From Jejubacter sp036620675 (GTDB lineage Bacteria; Pseudomonadota; Gammaproteobacteria; Enterobacterales; Enterobacteriaceae), in NCBI GenBank assembly GCA_036620675.1, contig JAZHEE010000002.1: a stretch of DNA of 64,000 nt. One strand, written 5' to 3'. Below are positions 8,338 through 16,620 of the stretch, piece by piece; the stretch's first letter is position 1; every line of letters begins with the position of its first letter. Below the pieces are notes generated by a model. The model worked only from the letters and a program-made list of their open reading frames with translations, did no database searches and had not been told where the DNA came from. Position numbers and translations under genes: made by a program.

Positions 8338-8690
8338 GTCACCCTCACCCCAGCCTGCTCCCGAAACGGGAGAGGGAGTTTCCCGGCAATGAACGGAACA
8401 GCCACCGCATCATTATATTCTGCCGTTTTTGTTCTGAAAGCGGGCGCCGTAGCCGCCTGTCACCCTCATCCCGGCCCTCTCCCGAAACGGGAGAGGGAGT
8501 TTCCCGGCAATGAGCGGAACAGCCCACCGCATCATTATATTCTGCCGTTTTTGTTCTGAAACCGGGCGCCGTAGCCGCCTGTCACCCTCACCCCAGCCCT
8601 CTCCCGAAACGGGAGAGGGAGTTTCCCGGCAATGAGCGGAACTGCCCACCGCATCATCATATTCTGCCGGTTTTTTGTTTCTGCTTTCGA
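8338..8690. repeat. Tandem array of about three 121-122 bp units
   Basis: Units begin with GTCACCCTCA at 8338, 8459 and 8581 and end in a unit that diverges near 8680; a partial unit (8273-8337) precedes them. Each unit has the hairpin CTCTCCCG-AAA-CGGGAGAG and a TTCTGCCGTTTTTGTTCTG stretch. Repeat copy A carries one diverged unit near 4890-5003, so unit number differs between the copies. Confidence 0.85.
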
Positions 8691-8749
8691 ACACTCCACG
8701 CTGAACCCAAAAAACTTTATTGATGAAAGGGCTGGGGAAAGGGGCGATT

Positions 8750-9178
8750 TCAGACATCATCAGACGGTGGGGGCAGGGCGCTGAATTCGTACAACAGCCC
8801 CTGAAGCTGCGCCATTTTCTCGGGACCGAACTGGCGCTCGATTTCCCGATAGCCCTGCTCGACCTGGTGACTGGCTTCCTGATACAGCGCTTCGCCGCGC
8901 GGCGTCAGTGAAGCGAATAACTTACGCTGATCGCTTACCGGCTTCATCCGCCAGACCAGACCGTCGCGCTCCAGGCGGGTCAGAATGCCGGTCAGGCTGG
9001 GGCGCAGAATACAGGCTTCGCTGGCCAGTTGGTGAAAGTCCAGCGAGCGGTGCACCGCCAGAATACGGATCACGCGCCACTGCTGTTCAGTCAGGTTATG
9101 CCGGTTTAGCACCGGACGAAACCAGCTCATGGCCGTTTCCCGCGCCTGTAACAGGGCAATGGTCAGGGATTCATGCAT
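8750..9178 (-). CDS. hpaR: MarR-family repressor HpaR
   Basis: A winged-helix repressor of 142 residues. The start at 9178 (MHESLTIALLQARETAM) is chosen because it aligns with the known HpaR start; the frame is open further upstream without support. The core includes LTEQQWRVIRILA, ACILRPSLTGILTRLERDG (recognition region) and SDQRKLFASLTP (wing). In E. coli W-type strains HpaR represses the 4-hydroxyphenylacetate meta-cleavage operon and responds to pathway aromatics. Here the hpaGEDFHI genes are absent and the only neighbour of the pathway is hpaX, read divergently. It may control hpaX only or act on genes elsewhere. Confidence 0.88.
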   Translation of the reverse strand: MHESLTIALLQARETAMSWFRPVLNRHNLTEQQWRVIRILAVHRSLDFHQLASEACILRPSLTGILTRLERDGLVWRMKPVSDQRKLFASLTPRGEALYQEASHQVEQGYREIERQFGPEKMAQLQGLLYEFSALPPPSDDV

Positions 9179-9284
9179 AGTGATTTCCACAGAATAAGAG
9201 TCTGTATCCAGTATATTTTTTTCACTTCTGGTCGCAAGGTTTGTCGGTAATACTTTCACTACCTTCTTTTTTATCGTCATATTG

Positions 9285-9296
9285 TTAATGTATTAA
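9285..9296. promoter_or_regulatory. Putative HpaR operator, site 1
   Basis: TTAATGTATTAA is an inverted repeat TTAAT-GT-ATTAA. The identical 12 bases recur at 9451-9462. It lies between hpaR and hpaX on the hpaR side, as expected for MarR-type autorepression. Confidence 0.55.
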
Positions 9297-9402
9297 TTAT
9301 TGATCAGGGCCCTGGGGTATTCTCTCCTGAAACGACCTGAGCGTGACTTCACAGGCATGTTTTTACAATAATATATCTATTCTGTTAATTTCATCACGCC
9401 TT

Positions 9403-9429
9403 TTGAAACAATATTTGAACAATTATAAT
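9403..9429 (+). promoter_or_regulatory. Putative hpaX promoter
   Basis: A perfect -10 TATAAT at 9424-9429 with TTGAAA at 9403-9408, spacing 15 (16 if the hexamer is shifted by one base). It is followed by operator site 2, so a bound repressor would sit just after the start of transcription. Confidence 0.45.
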
Positions 9430-9450
9430 CGCCATAATAAAACCATCTCG

Positions 9451-9462
9451 TTAATGTATTAA
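9451..9462. promoter_or_regulatory. Putative HpaR operator, site 2
   Basis: The same TTAATGTATTAA as at 9285, here extended to CTC-G-TTAATGTATTAA-T-GAG. It lies about 20 bases downstream of the putative hpaX -10 element. Confidence 0.55.
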
Positions 9463-9546
9463 TGAGCTGGCCTGGCGGAGGAAAGGCACGGAGTACGATG
9501 CCGCGATTGCCAGTGACTATCCATCTGATCTTTTCGGGAGTCCTTT

Positions 9547-10890
9547 ATGAGCGACCTGAACTCACCGCAATCAGGCTTTAACGCGCTCGAACAGCGGGTG
9601 ATGAAAAAGCTGTTCCGGCGCCTGATCGCCTTTCTGTTTGTGCTGTTCGTCTTCTCCTTTCTCGATCGCATCAATATCGGGTTTGCCGGTCTGACGATGG
9701 GCAAGGATCTGGGGCTGAGTGCCACCATGTTCGGTCTGGCCGCCACGCTGTTTTACGTGACCTATGTTATTTGCGGTATCCCCAGCAATATCATGCTGGG
9801 CATCGTGGGCGCCCGACGCTGGATCGCCATCATTATGATTTTGTGGGGCATCGCTTCCACCTGTACGCTGTTTGCCACCGGGCCTGGCTCTCTGTACGTG
9901 CTGCGAATGATTGTCGGTATTACCGAAGCGGGGTTCTTGCCGGGGATTTTGCTCTATCTTACCTGGTGGTTTCCGGCCTGGTATCGGGCCAGGGCTAACG
10001 CGCTGTTTATGATTGCCATGCCGGTCACCATGATGCTGGGTTCGGCGATTTCCGGTTACATTCTGGCGCTCGATGGCGTGCTGAATCTGAAAGGCTGGCA
10101 GTGGCTGTTTTTGCTGGAAGGGCTGCCATCGGTCTTGTTGGGCGTCGTGGTCTGGCGCTGGCTTGATGATAAACCGGCCGATGCGCGCTGGCTGACCCGG
10201 GAAGAGAAAGGGGTGCTGGAAGCGATGCTGGCCCGGGATCGGGCGCAGAGTCAGGTAGTGCCCACCACGCGTTCGACCTGGCGTGAAGTGTTGACGCCGG
10301 TGGTGCTGATGTACACCCTGGCCTATTTCTGTCTGACCAACACCCTGAGCGCCATTAATATCTGGACGCCGCAGATTCTCCAGAGCTTTAACCAGAACAG
10401 CAGTACTATCATGATCGGTCTGCTGGCGGCGATTCCCCAGCTGTGCACCATTATCGGTATGCTGTGGTGGAGCCGAAGCTCAGATCGTCGTCAGGAGCGC
10501 CGAATACACACCATACTGCCGTTTCTGTTTGCCGCAGCCGGCTGGCTTATCGCTTCGGCCACCGGCCACAGCCTGATTCAACTACTGGGTATTATTATGG
10601 CTTCGGTTGGCTCCTTTACTGCCATGGTGCTGTTCTGGACCACGCCGGACAGCACCATCAGCTTTCAGGCGCGCGCCGTGGCGATTGCCGTCATTAATGC
10701 AGTAGGCAATGTTGGTTCGGCGCTCAGTCCGCTGATGATTGGCATTCTGCATGATATGACCGGCAGCTTTAGTTCCGGGCTGTGGTTTGTGGCCGGTTTG
10801 TTGGTCATTGGGGCCGGTGTCATGGCACGGATTCCGATGGGGCAGAAATCGCGTCGCGATGCGCCTGTGGGCATGATGGAAAAGGGATAG
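9547..10890 (+). CDS. hpaX: 4-hydroxyphenylacetate transporter HpaX (MFS)
   Basis: A 12-helix major facilitator of the anion/cation symporter group, 447 residues. It matches HpaX through FSFLDRINIGFAGLTMG, LRMIVGITEAGFLPGILLYL and LAYFCLTNTLSAINIWTP. The family brings in 4-hydroxyphenylacetate and related aromatic acids. A GGGAG ribosome site precedes the ATG. In complete hpa loci hpaX lies after the catabolic genes; here it sits directly beside hpaR, read divergently, with no catabolic gene in the window. Either the pathway genes were deleted, leaving regulator and transporter, or they are elsewhere. Confidence 0.88.
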   Translation: MSDLNSPQSGFNALEQRVMKKLFRRLIAFLFVLFVFSFLDRINIGFAGLTMGKDLGLSATMFGLAATLFYVTYVICGIPSNIMLGIVGARRWIAIIMILWGIASTCTLFATGPGSLYVLRMIVGITEAGFLPGILLYLTWWFPAWYRARANALFMIAMPVTMMLGSAISGYILALDGVLNLKGWQWLFLLEGLPSVLLGVVVWRWLDDKPADARWLTREEKGVLEAMLARDRAQSQVVPTTRSTWREVLTPVVLMYTLAYFCLTNTLSAINIWTPQILQSFNQNSSTIMIGLLAAIPQLCTIIGMLWWSRSSDRRQERRIHTILPFLFAAAGWLIASATGHSLIQLLGIIMASVGSFTAMVLFWTTPDSTISFQARAVAIAVINAVGNVGSALSPLMIGILHDMTGSFSSGLWFVAGLLVIGAGVMARIPMGQKSRRDAPVGMMEKG

Positions 10891-10895
10891 CGGCT

Positions 10896-10927
10896 CGGCC
10901 CCTCTTCCTGGTCGGGGAGAGGGGCCG
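10896..10927. terminator. Hairpin between convergent hpaX and treA
   Basis: A perfect 10-bp stem CGGCCCCTCT / AGAGGGGCCG with a 12-base loop in the gap between the two stops. No clear T tract in either direction. Confidence 0.5.
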
Positions 10928-10937
10928 GGAAAAGGGA

Positions 10938-12683
10938 TTATTGCTCTGCCGGTTGCGGCGCCCCGGTTTTTTCCGACGGTTGCGAATTCATTGCCGCATC
11001 CGGGGTGGCGTGCCCCGGACGCTGGGGCGGCACGTTATCACAGGCTTTGTCGGTCGCGCACAGTTGATCCAGCAGTTTCAGCGTCACGCCGTTGGTCCAG
11101 CCGAAGCCATCCTGCAGCGGATATTCACCGCCGCCACCGCCTGCTCCCTGGCCGGTAACGTCATACTTCTCGACCAGTTTCTGTTGCGCGTTATAGATGC
11201 GCTGCACATTGCTCAGGAAGCGCCAGCGGATGTCGCCAGCCAGTTCATTCTGGTTATAGTGCTTCAACCCTTCGACGGCCACCCACTGCAGCGGCGCCCA
11301 GCCGTTAGGCGCATCCCACTGCTGCCCCGAGTTGACCTCGGTGGTCAGCAGGCCGCCCTCTTTCAGCAGTCGGCTACGCACTGCGGTGGCCACCTTCGCG
11401 GCCCGCTCTTTATTAGAAGCCTGGACATAGAGCGGGAACAGCGCTGCGGCGGTAAGCTGGCCGCGTACCCTATGGTGCTGCAGATCGTAGTCCGCATACC
11501 AGCCGTTCTTGCTGTTCCACATATGCTTCTCAATAGCCTGCTGGCGCTGACTGGCAAGGTTCGCATAGCGCTTTGCCGCTTCGCTATCACCAGCCGCCTC
11601 ACTGGCGCGCGCCAGGGTTTTTTCCAGGTGATACATCAGTGCGTTAAGATCCACGGGTGCGATGCTGGTGGTTCGAATAGAAGCCAGCTTTTTGGGATCG
11701 TCCATCCAGCGTGAGCTGAAGTCCCAGCCCGACGCCGCCGCGGCCCTCAGATCGCGATAAATCTGCGCCGCCTTACGATTCGGGTTGCTTTTCGCGGTGG
11801 TGACGTCATCCAGCCAGGATTCGGGACGTGGGGTATCCTTATCGTCCCAGTAGCGGTTCAGTAGCGTGCCGTCGCGCAGTTTAACAACCCTGCCGCTGGC
11901 GCCGCCATTCGCCAGGGTATCACTGCCCGCCATCCAGTACTGATACTCTTTTTTCATCTGAGGCAGGTATCTGGTTAGCGCCGCCCCATTATCATGGCTG
12001 GCCAGCAGCTCCACCATCATGGCGAAGAAGGGGGGCTGGGAGCGGCTCAGATAGTAACTGCGATTGCCGTTGGGAATATGACCCCAGGTATCGATCTCGT
12101 AAGCGAAGTTATCCACCATATCCTGGACTTTGTCCCAGTTACCGCTTTCGGCCAGCCCCAGCATGGTGAAGTAGCTGTCCCAGTAATAGACTTCGCGGAA
12201 TCGACCGCCAGGCACGACGTAAGGTTTGGGCAGCGTCAGCAGAGAATCCCACTCGCCCGTGCTTTTCCCGGTGCGGGTCAGCACCGGCCACAGGCCGTCG
12301 ATATGTTCGCGCAGGCTCTGGTCGGCAGGAGGCACATATTTTTCGCCCGCTTTCGGCAGCACGAAGTTCACCTCCACGAAGTGGCGCAGATCGAAGCCTG
12401 ACTGATTACGCTGCATCCGGTAGTCGGCAAGGATCATCAGCGGATCGCTACGCGGTACCGCGTCGGCGAAGGTTTTCTGATCGGGAAACAGTTTCGCGCT
12501 CTGTACGGCGGTAAACAACGGACCCAGTAGCGCATCCGGCGACTGGGGAGCCTGTTGTGTAGCCTCGCTCTCATCGGCGTTTGCGGCAAGGGCCTGAGGC
12601 GTCAGAGAGATAAAAGCGCCGCCAAGCGCCAGTTGGATGGCCAGTAACAGGGTACGGGGACGGCGCAAATTAGATTTTGCCAT
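10938..12683 (-). CDS. treA: Periplasmic trehalase
   Basis: A secreted alpha,alpha-trehalase of family GH37, 581 residues, that splits trehalose to glucose in the periplasm. The signal peptide ends at PQALA near residue 33. Both family signatures are present, PGGRFREVYYWDSY and QWDAPNGWAP. The catalytic acid and base are expected in AASGWDFSSRW and GEYPLQDGFGW. The tail after about residue 545 is proline-rich and low in complexity, as in E. coli TreA. The position after emtA matches E. coli, where the gene is induced by osmotic stress. Confidence 0.96.
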   Translation of the reverse strand: MAKSNLRRPRTLLLAIQLALGGAFISLTPQALAANADESEATQQAPQSPDALLGPLFTAVQSAKLFPDQKTFADAVPRSDPLMILADYRMQRNQSGFDLRHFVEVNFVLPKAGEKYVPPADQSLREHIDGLWPVLTRTGKSTGEWDSLLTLPKPYVVPGGRFREVYYWDSYFTMLGLAESGNWDKVQDMVDNFAYEIDTWGHIPNGNRSYYLSRSQPPFFAMMVELLASHDNGAALTRYLPQMKKEYQYWMAGSDTLANGGASGRVVKLRDGTLLNRYWDDKDTPRPESWLDDVTTAKSNPNRKAAQIYRDLRAAAASGWDFSSRWMDDPKKLASIRTTSIAPVDLNALMYHLEKTLARASEAAGDSEAAKRYANLASQRQQAIEKHMWNSKNGWYADYDLQHHRVRGQLTAAALFPLYVQASNKERAAKVATAVRSRLLKEGGLLTTEVNSGQQWDAPNGWAPLQWVAVEGLKHYNQNELAGDIRWRFLSNVQRIYNAQQKLVEKYDVTGQGAGGGGGEYPLQDGFGWTNGVTLKLLDQLCATDKACDNVPPQRPGHATPDAAMNSQPSEKTGAPQPAEQ

Positions 12684-12847
12684 GCATTATTCTCCTTATT
12701 CTCCATGTTCCCGGGCCACTGCCGGGATAGAGGCGATCAACCCTATGAAAACCTTAGCCGAATTTTCAGCGTAGCGGTGGGCCGAACTCACGATTAGCGA
12801 ATTTTTTCGGACAATAAGAGCAGCGTCGTCTGATGATCGCTTGTTTT

Positions 12848-12875
12848 TTGAGCGTCACCACCTGTGACATATAAG
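12848..12875 (+). promoter_or_regulatory. Putative promoter for the ThDP enzyme unit
   Basis: TTGAGC (12848-12853), a 16-base spacer and TATAAG (12870-12875). The spacer contains an inverted repeat GTCAC-CACCT-GTGAC that could be an operator. Confidence 0.45.
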
Positions 12876-12908
12876 CTAGGCTTACATATTTGTGTCTGGG
12901 AGTTGTAT

Positions 12909-14653
12909 ATGGAGGACAAGGTGAAGAGTTCAGTCACTGAAAGACCCTCTACCGGGTATCAGTTCTTGCAGGAGACACTTCGTGAATGGGGTGTTACCTG
13001 TTACGCAGGTGTTACCGGAGGAGGCGTCATCCATTTTCTTAAGCACTTTAAGTCTGTTGCTGATTCTGATACGAAAGCGCCGGGCTTCTATTCAATAGGT
13101 GAATACAGTGCGGGTTTTATTCCTCTGGGGTATTATCTGAGCAGCGGCAGGATAGCTGCGGCAGTAGCGACCACCGGTGCGGCTAGCAAACTGCTGAGTT
13201 GTGGCCTGAGCGATGCGAAATTTCATGATATTCCGGCAATTTATATCCTTCCTCTCTCTGAGAGTGAAAGTCCGGGGCAGGCACCGTTACAGGATACTTC
13301 AGAATATGGTATTAACATCCTGGCGCAGCTGCGCAGCTGCGCAGCGAGTTGCCTGATTCTGTGTTTGTGCTTGACTCTCCGGCTACGCTGGCTGAGAAAT
13401 TGTTGTCTGCCCGGTCCCGGTTAGAACAATGCAGACCAGTGGTATTGGTGTTATTGCATAGCGCACTAAGCAGCCTGGTAACAATTTCAACTGAGGCCAT
13501 CGTTTCGTCGCCTCCCACTCTTCTGGATAACCCCGATGATTTTTGCGACGAATTCCGTCGTGACATTGTTGGGCGCCGTCTGGTGATACTGGTTGGAGAA
13601 GAGATGGCGCGTTACCCGGGAGCGGCAGAGCTCACGATGGAGTTTTGTCAGATTCTACAGTGTGCAGCAGTCTGGAGTATCAATGGAGCCAACGCCGTCT
13701 GTCGAAAAAATCCTTATGGTTTTGGGTATCTCTCTTTTGGCGGCAATGATGAAGCATTGGCGTTATATCAATCTGTTGGGCAAGATGATGTGTTGCTGGT
13801 TCTGGGGGCCTGCCCGGATGAATATACCGTCAACCGGAATAAATTTGCTGCTGCAAAGACCTTTTATCTTACGAGTCATCCCGAAGGATATGGGCAGATA
13901 GAGAATAATTTTGCCCATATGGCCAGGGGGGAATACCGTCATGTCTTTGGCCCATTAGATGAGTCGTTACGTCATCTGCTGATGGCAGCTAAACAACAAC
14001 CATTTGACAATATTCCCGCTTCGACTGCGCCGGATAACCTCAATCACCGTGAATACCCGGCTCCCCGTCATGGCTATGTGGATATGGTGGAACTTTATCA
14101 AAGGCTTGATCGTTGGTGGCCCGCCGGTGCCATTGGTTTTGATGATGTCTGCCTGGCGTACAAAGACAGGCAATATGTAATTCAGCGCCCCAATAACAAT
14201 ATTCACTTTTATTCCTTTTATCGCGGCTCGGCAATGGGCGGTGCTTTTGGTGCAGCCGTAGGGGCGAGGCTGTCATCGCCAAAGCGGCCAGTATTTCTTT
14301 TTACTGGTGATGGTTGCTTTCGGTTATTTTCTGGATCGCTGGGAGAAGCCAGTGAATTAGGGTTGGTGATATTCCTGATGAATAATGCCAGTTTTTCCAT
14401 TGTCGCCCAGGGGTTGCCGGTTGTTCTGCCGGATCTTGAGGAAAAAAATTATCATTCCTCTCTTAAACCGCTTGACTACTGTCTTATAGCCCAGGCCTGT
14501 GGTTGGGACGCTGAACGACTTGCTGCCGATCTGAGCAATCTCGATCTTTTGCTGGAAAGAGCGGGTAGTGCTTCAGTGAAATCATTGTTGATTGATATTC
14601 CCGTGGATGCTTTACAGGTGCTGGGGCATAACCCGCGGGTGAAATATCTTTAG
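12909..14653 (+). pseudogene. ThDP-dependent decarboxylase/carboligase-type enzyme, frameshifted by an 8-bp duplication
   Basis: Removing one 8-bp unit would give a 578-residue protein of normal length for this superfamily. The N-terminal PYR domain has the expected glutamate in SIGEYSAGFIPLGYYL. The C-terminal PP domain has the ThDP motif GDGCFRLFSGSLGEASELGL followed by MNN. The frame breaks at 13323-13346, where GCGCAGCT occurs twice and then once more with a changed last base. Deleting one unit reads ILAQLRSELPDSVFVLDS straight through; as sequenced the upstream frame stops at 13424. The start at 12909 has GGGAG six bases upstream; GTG 12921 behind GGAGG is an alternative. The substrate is unknown. 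Base composition is less GC-rich than the neighbours. It is followed by a MEKHLA gene. Confidence 0.85.
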
Positions 14654-14661
14654 AGTTGAGG

Positions 14662-15194
14662 ATGAATAATTTCCCGGACAGGGCACTTATCGGACGCATT
14701 GAGCAGTGTTATCAAAAGCTGAGTGGAAAGCCATTGCCCGGTCCGGATAACCTGGCCGATCGTGCCTGGTGGTTGCATGATAAGGCTTCTTATAGTTTGC
14801 TGGCGCACGATGGAGGGGACGACCCTCATTTTATTTACGCTAATGAATGTGCGCTGAGATGTTTCAAATACTCGCGGGAAGAGATGCTGCGACTGCCTTC
14901 CCGGTTGAGTGCGGCCGGTTCGGAACGACAGGAACGCCAGCAAATGCTGGATGGACTTACAACTCCGGCATCGTTAGCGGCTATTCAGGAATACGCATTA
15001 CCCGACAAGGCGAATCCTTCAAAATTTATAACGGAGCGATCTGGCAATTAAAAAACGAAGATGGCGTTTTGTGGGGACAGGGGGCGCTATTTTGGCTGTC
15101 ACCGTACGATGACGAAGTGAGGATGGAATTGAATGCAGAGTCATTTTATCTGGCCGCAGTGGCATGCGGCCATGGCTGTTTTCGATCAGGCTAA
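14662..15194 (+). pseudogene. MEKHLA (PAS-like) domain protein, frameshifted
   Basis: The frame from 14662 (TTG at 14656 also possible) encodes FIYANECALRCFKYSREEML and LPSRLSAAGSERQERQQML, typical of MEKHLA domains. The C-terminal part, YSGIRITRQGESFKIYNGAI, lies in another frame. Adding one T at about 14964 (ACTCC to ACTTCC) joins them as LTTSGIVSGYSGIRI. So one base appears lost. The domain is related to PAS sensors; its role here is unknown. It starts a few bases after the ThDP gene stop, so the two form one unit. Its end overlaps the end of the convergent DUF1330 gene by 9 bases. Confidence 0.8.
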
Positions 15195-15473
15195 CCCTTC
15201 GACAATCACAATCTGCGCCTCGGCTACGCCGGCGCGTTGAGCTTTCGCCCGCTGGTAGGCTTCGGACTGGTAGCAGGCCAGCGCGCTCTGATAATCATCG
15301 AACTCAATGAGTACGTGCTTCACAAAATGCTGTCCTTCCAGGGTTGAGGCTTCGCCGCCACGTGCCAGGAAGCGGGCGTTCCAGGCCTGAAAGGCTTCGG
15401 GGGCCAGATCCATATAGTGGCGGTACTGTTCGGGGTCGTGCACGGTCACGTGGGCAATCCAGTAGGCGGGCAT
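15186..15473 (-). CDS. DUF1330 family protein
   Basis: A 95-residue protein of the dimeric alpha-beta barrel (DUF1330) family, with MPAYWIAHVTVHDPEQYRHY at the start and the typical VLIEFDDYQSALACYQSEAY core. The start at 15473 is chosen because the protein aligns from MPAYW; it lies four bases after the stop of the GntR gene, so the two are cotranscribed. Family members are small cytoplasmic proteins of mostly unknown function, often next to catabolic genes. Here it probably serves the divergent Rut-like operon. Confidence 0.8.
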   Translation of the reverse strand: MPAYWIAHVTVHDPEQYRHYMDLAPEAFQAWNARFLARGGEASTLEGQHFVKHVLIEFDDYQSALACYQSEAYQRAKAQRAGVAEAQIVIVEGLA

Positions 15474-15477
15474 AGGT

Positions 15478-16164
15478 TTACTCCTGCTGTTCCAGAATCT
15501 GGCGGGCAAGGCTTGATGCTTCGCGCAGATGGTCAATCACTTCCTGACGGGCAAGCATGGGATCGTTCTGGTCGATGGCGCGCCAGATGCGCGTCATACG
15601 TTCAAAACCGGCAACCTGGCGTTCGCGGGTCTTCAGGGTCAGCGTGCGCAGCCGGCTGATGCGACTGTTAAGACGCTGGACTATCTCCCAGGCGATGCTG
15701 TGCCCGGCGATGTGAAACAGCTGTTCGTAAAAGGCGAGGGAGGCTTCGATACGCTGGATATCATCGCTGGTGCCGGAGGCGCTGTCTATCTGCAGTAGCC
15801 GGTCGTAGAGCCGCTTTTTGTCCTGCTCGGTAGCGCGCAGGGCGCAGTCGTGGGCGGCTTCCTGTTCGAGCAGCATCCGAATATTGTAGATTTGCTCGGC
15901 GATCTCCCAGGTCAGAATCGCGACGATAGGCCCCTTTTTGGGGATAATCTCTATTAATCCTTCCGCTTCAAGATAACGGATCACTTCCCGCACCACGCTG
16001 CGGCTAACGCCAAGTTCATCGCTCAGGTTACGCTCAACCAGTCGATCCCCCGCTTTAAAGTAACCGGCGATAATCGCCTGGCGTATTTTGGTTAACGCGA
16101 GCTCACGCAGGGTAGGAGTGCTCTCTATTTTCAGTGACTGGCTCTGAATCATTATCTTCTCCAT
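15478..16164 (-). CDS. GntR-family regulator, FadR/FCD subgroup
   Basis: A 228-residue regulator. The N-terminal winged helix (about 15-80) includes GDRLVERNLSDELGVSRSVV and REVIRYLEAEGLIEIIP. The C-terminal all-helical FCD domain (about 90-220) has the metal/ligand-binding pattern with FYEQLFHIAGHS. Such regulators usually repress a neighbouring catabolic operon until a carboxylate-type metabolite binds. It is divergent from the six-gene catabolic operon starting at 16621, and a FadR-type palindrome lies in the gap. The ligand is not known. Confidence 0.88.
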   Translation of the reverse strand: MEKIMIQSQSLKIESTPTLRELALTKIRQAIIAGYFKAGDRLVERNLSDELGVSRSVVREVIRYLEAEGLIEIIPKKGPIVAILTWEIAEQIYNIRMLLEQEAAHDCALRATEQDKKRLYDRLLQIDSASGTSDDIQRIEASLAFYEQLFHIAGHSIAWEIVQRLNSRISRLRTLTLKTRERQVAGFERMTRIWRAIDQNDPMLARQEVIDHLREASSLARQILEQQE

Positions 16165-16529
16165 GCTGAGCCGTTAAACATCGTGATGAAATAGCGCCAG
16201 TTCTTCCTGTCCATGGCTACTATTAACATCCTTTTACGCTGGAAGGCAACGCTGCACCGTTGGACCAGTTGGTGTCGGTGAATGACTAAATTCGGCACGG
16301 CTCACAAAATTCAAAATTGCCGTGAAAATCGTCGCCGTCGCCTTCACGCCTTGCTGTGACGCCACCTGGCCATTTTTCCATTCTTGCCAAAACTACCGCA
16401 TTGCCCGGTTATCCCGCGCAGAATACCTGCGCGGAACAGAAGTGAAAATCCTTTTAAATCAATGCGAAATATTCACCTTTGATGCCCCGTTTATGGTTTG
16501 TGATATATCGAATCTGGTGTTTCGTATTA

Positions 16530-16539
16530 TGGTATACCA
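16530..16539. promoter_or_regulatory. Putative operator for the GntR regulator
   Basis: TGGTATACCA is a perfect 10-bp palindrome of the form GT-N2-AC flanked by T and A, as seen for FadR-type GntR proteins. It abuts the upstream side of the promoter for the catabolic operon. The rest of the 456-base gap (16165-16620) shows no gene. Confidence 0.6.
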
Positions 16540-16543
16540 ACTT

Positions 16544-16573
16544 TTGACATTCCGTAATACCCGATGTTATACC
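16544..16573 (+). promoter_or_regulatory. Putative promoter of the Rut-like operon
   Basis: A perfect -35 TTGACA at 16544-16549, an 18-base spacer and TATACC at 16568-16573. It starts five bases after the putative GntR operator. Confidence 0.5.
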
Positions 16574-16620
16574 CTTTGCGACATTTGATTAACATTTGAT
16601 CTACATTTCAGGGGGTTTTT

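Larger units (their letters stand above)
7440..8387. repeat. Large structured non-coding repeat, copy B (right of foxA)
   Basis: Same layout and orientation as copy A at 3971-5003: 87-bp element, spacer, a 587-bp nested element, then array units. It lacks the extra triple-hairpin block of copy A but has about 20 extra bases near 8078-8098. Paired substitutions in one long stem keep base pairing between the copies. With copy A it forms a direct repeat around foxA. Confidence 0.85.

Noticed and set aside
8345..8760. Overlapping short frames in the 121-bp tandem array
   Set aside because: Their products repeat with the array and carry no known domain; they are open only because of the repeat composition.
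13300..13350. Programmed frameshift in the ThDP gene
   Set aside because: The break coincides with an extra 8-bp unit of a tandem repeat and has no slippery heptamer; the extra codons would not fit the protein. A duplication is simpler.
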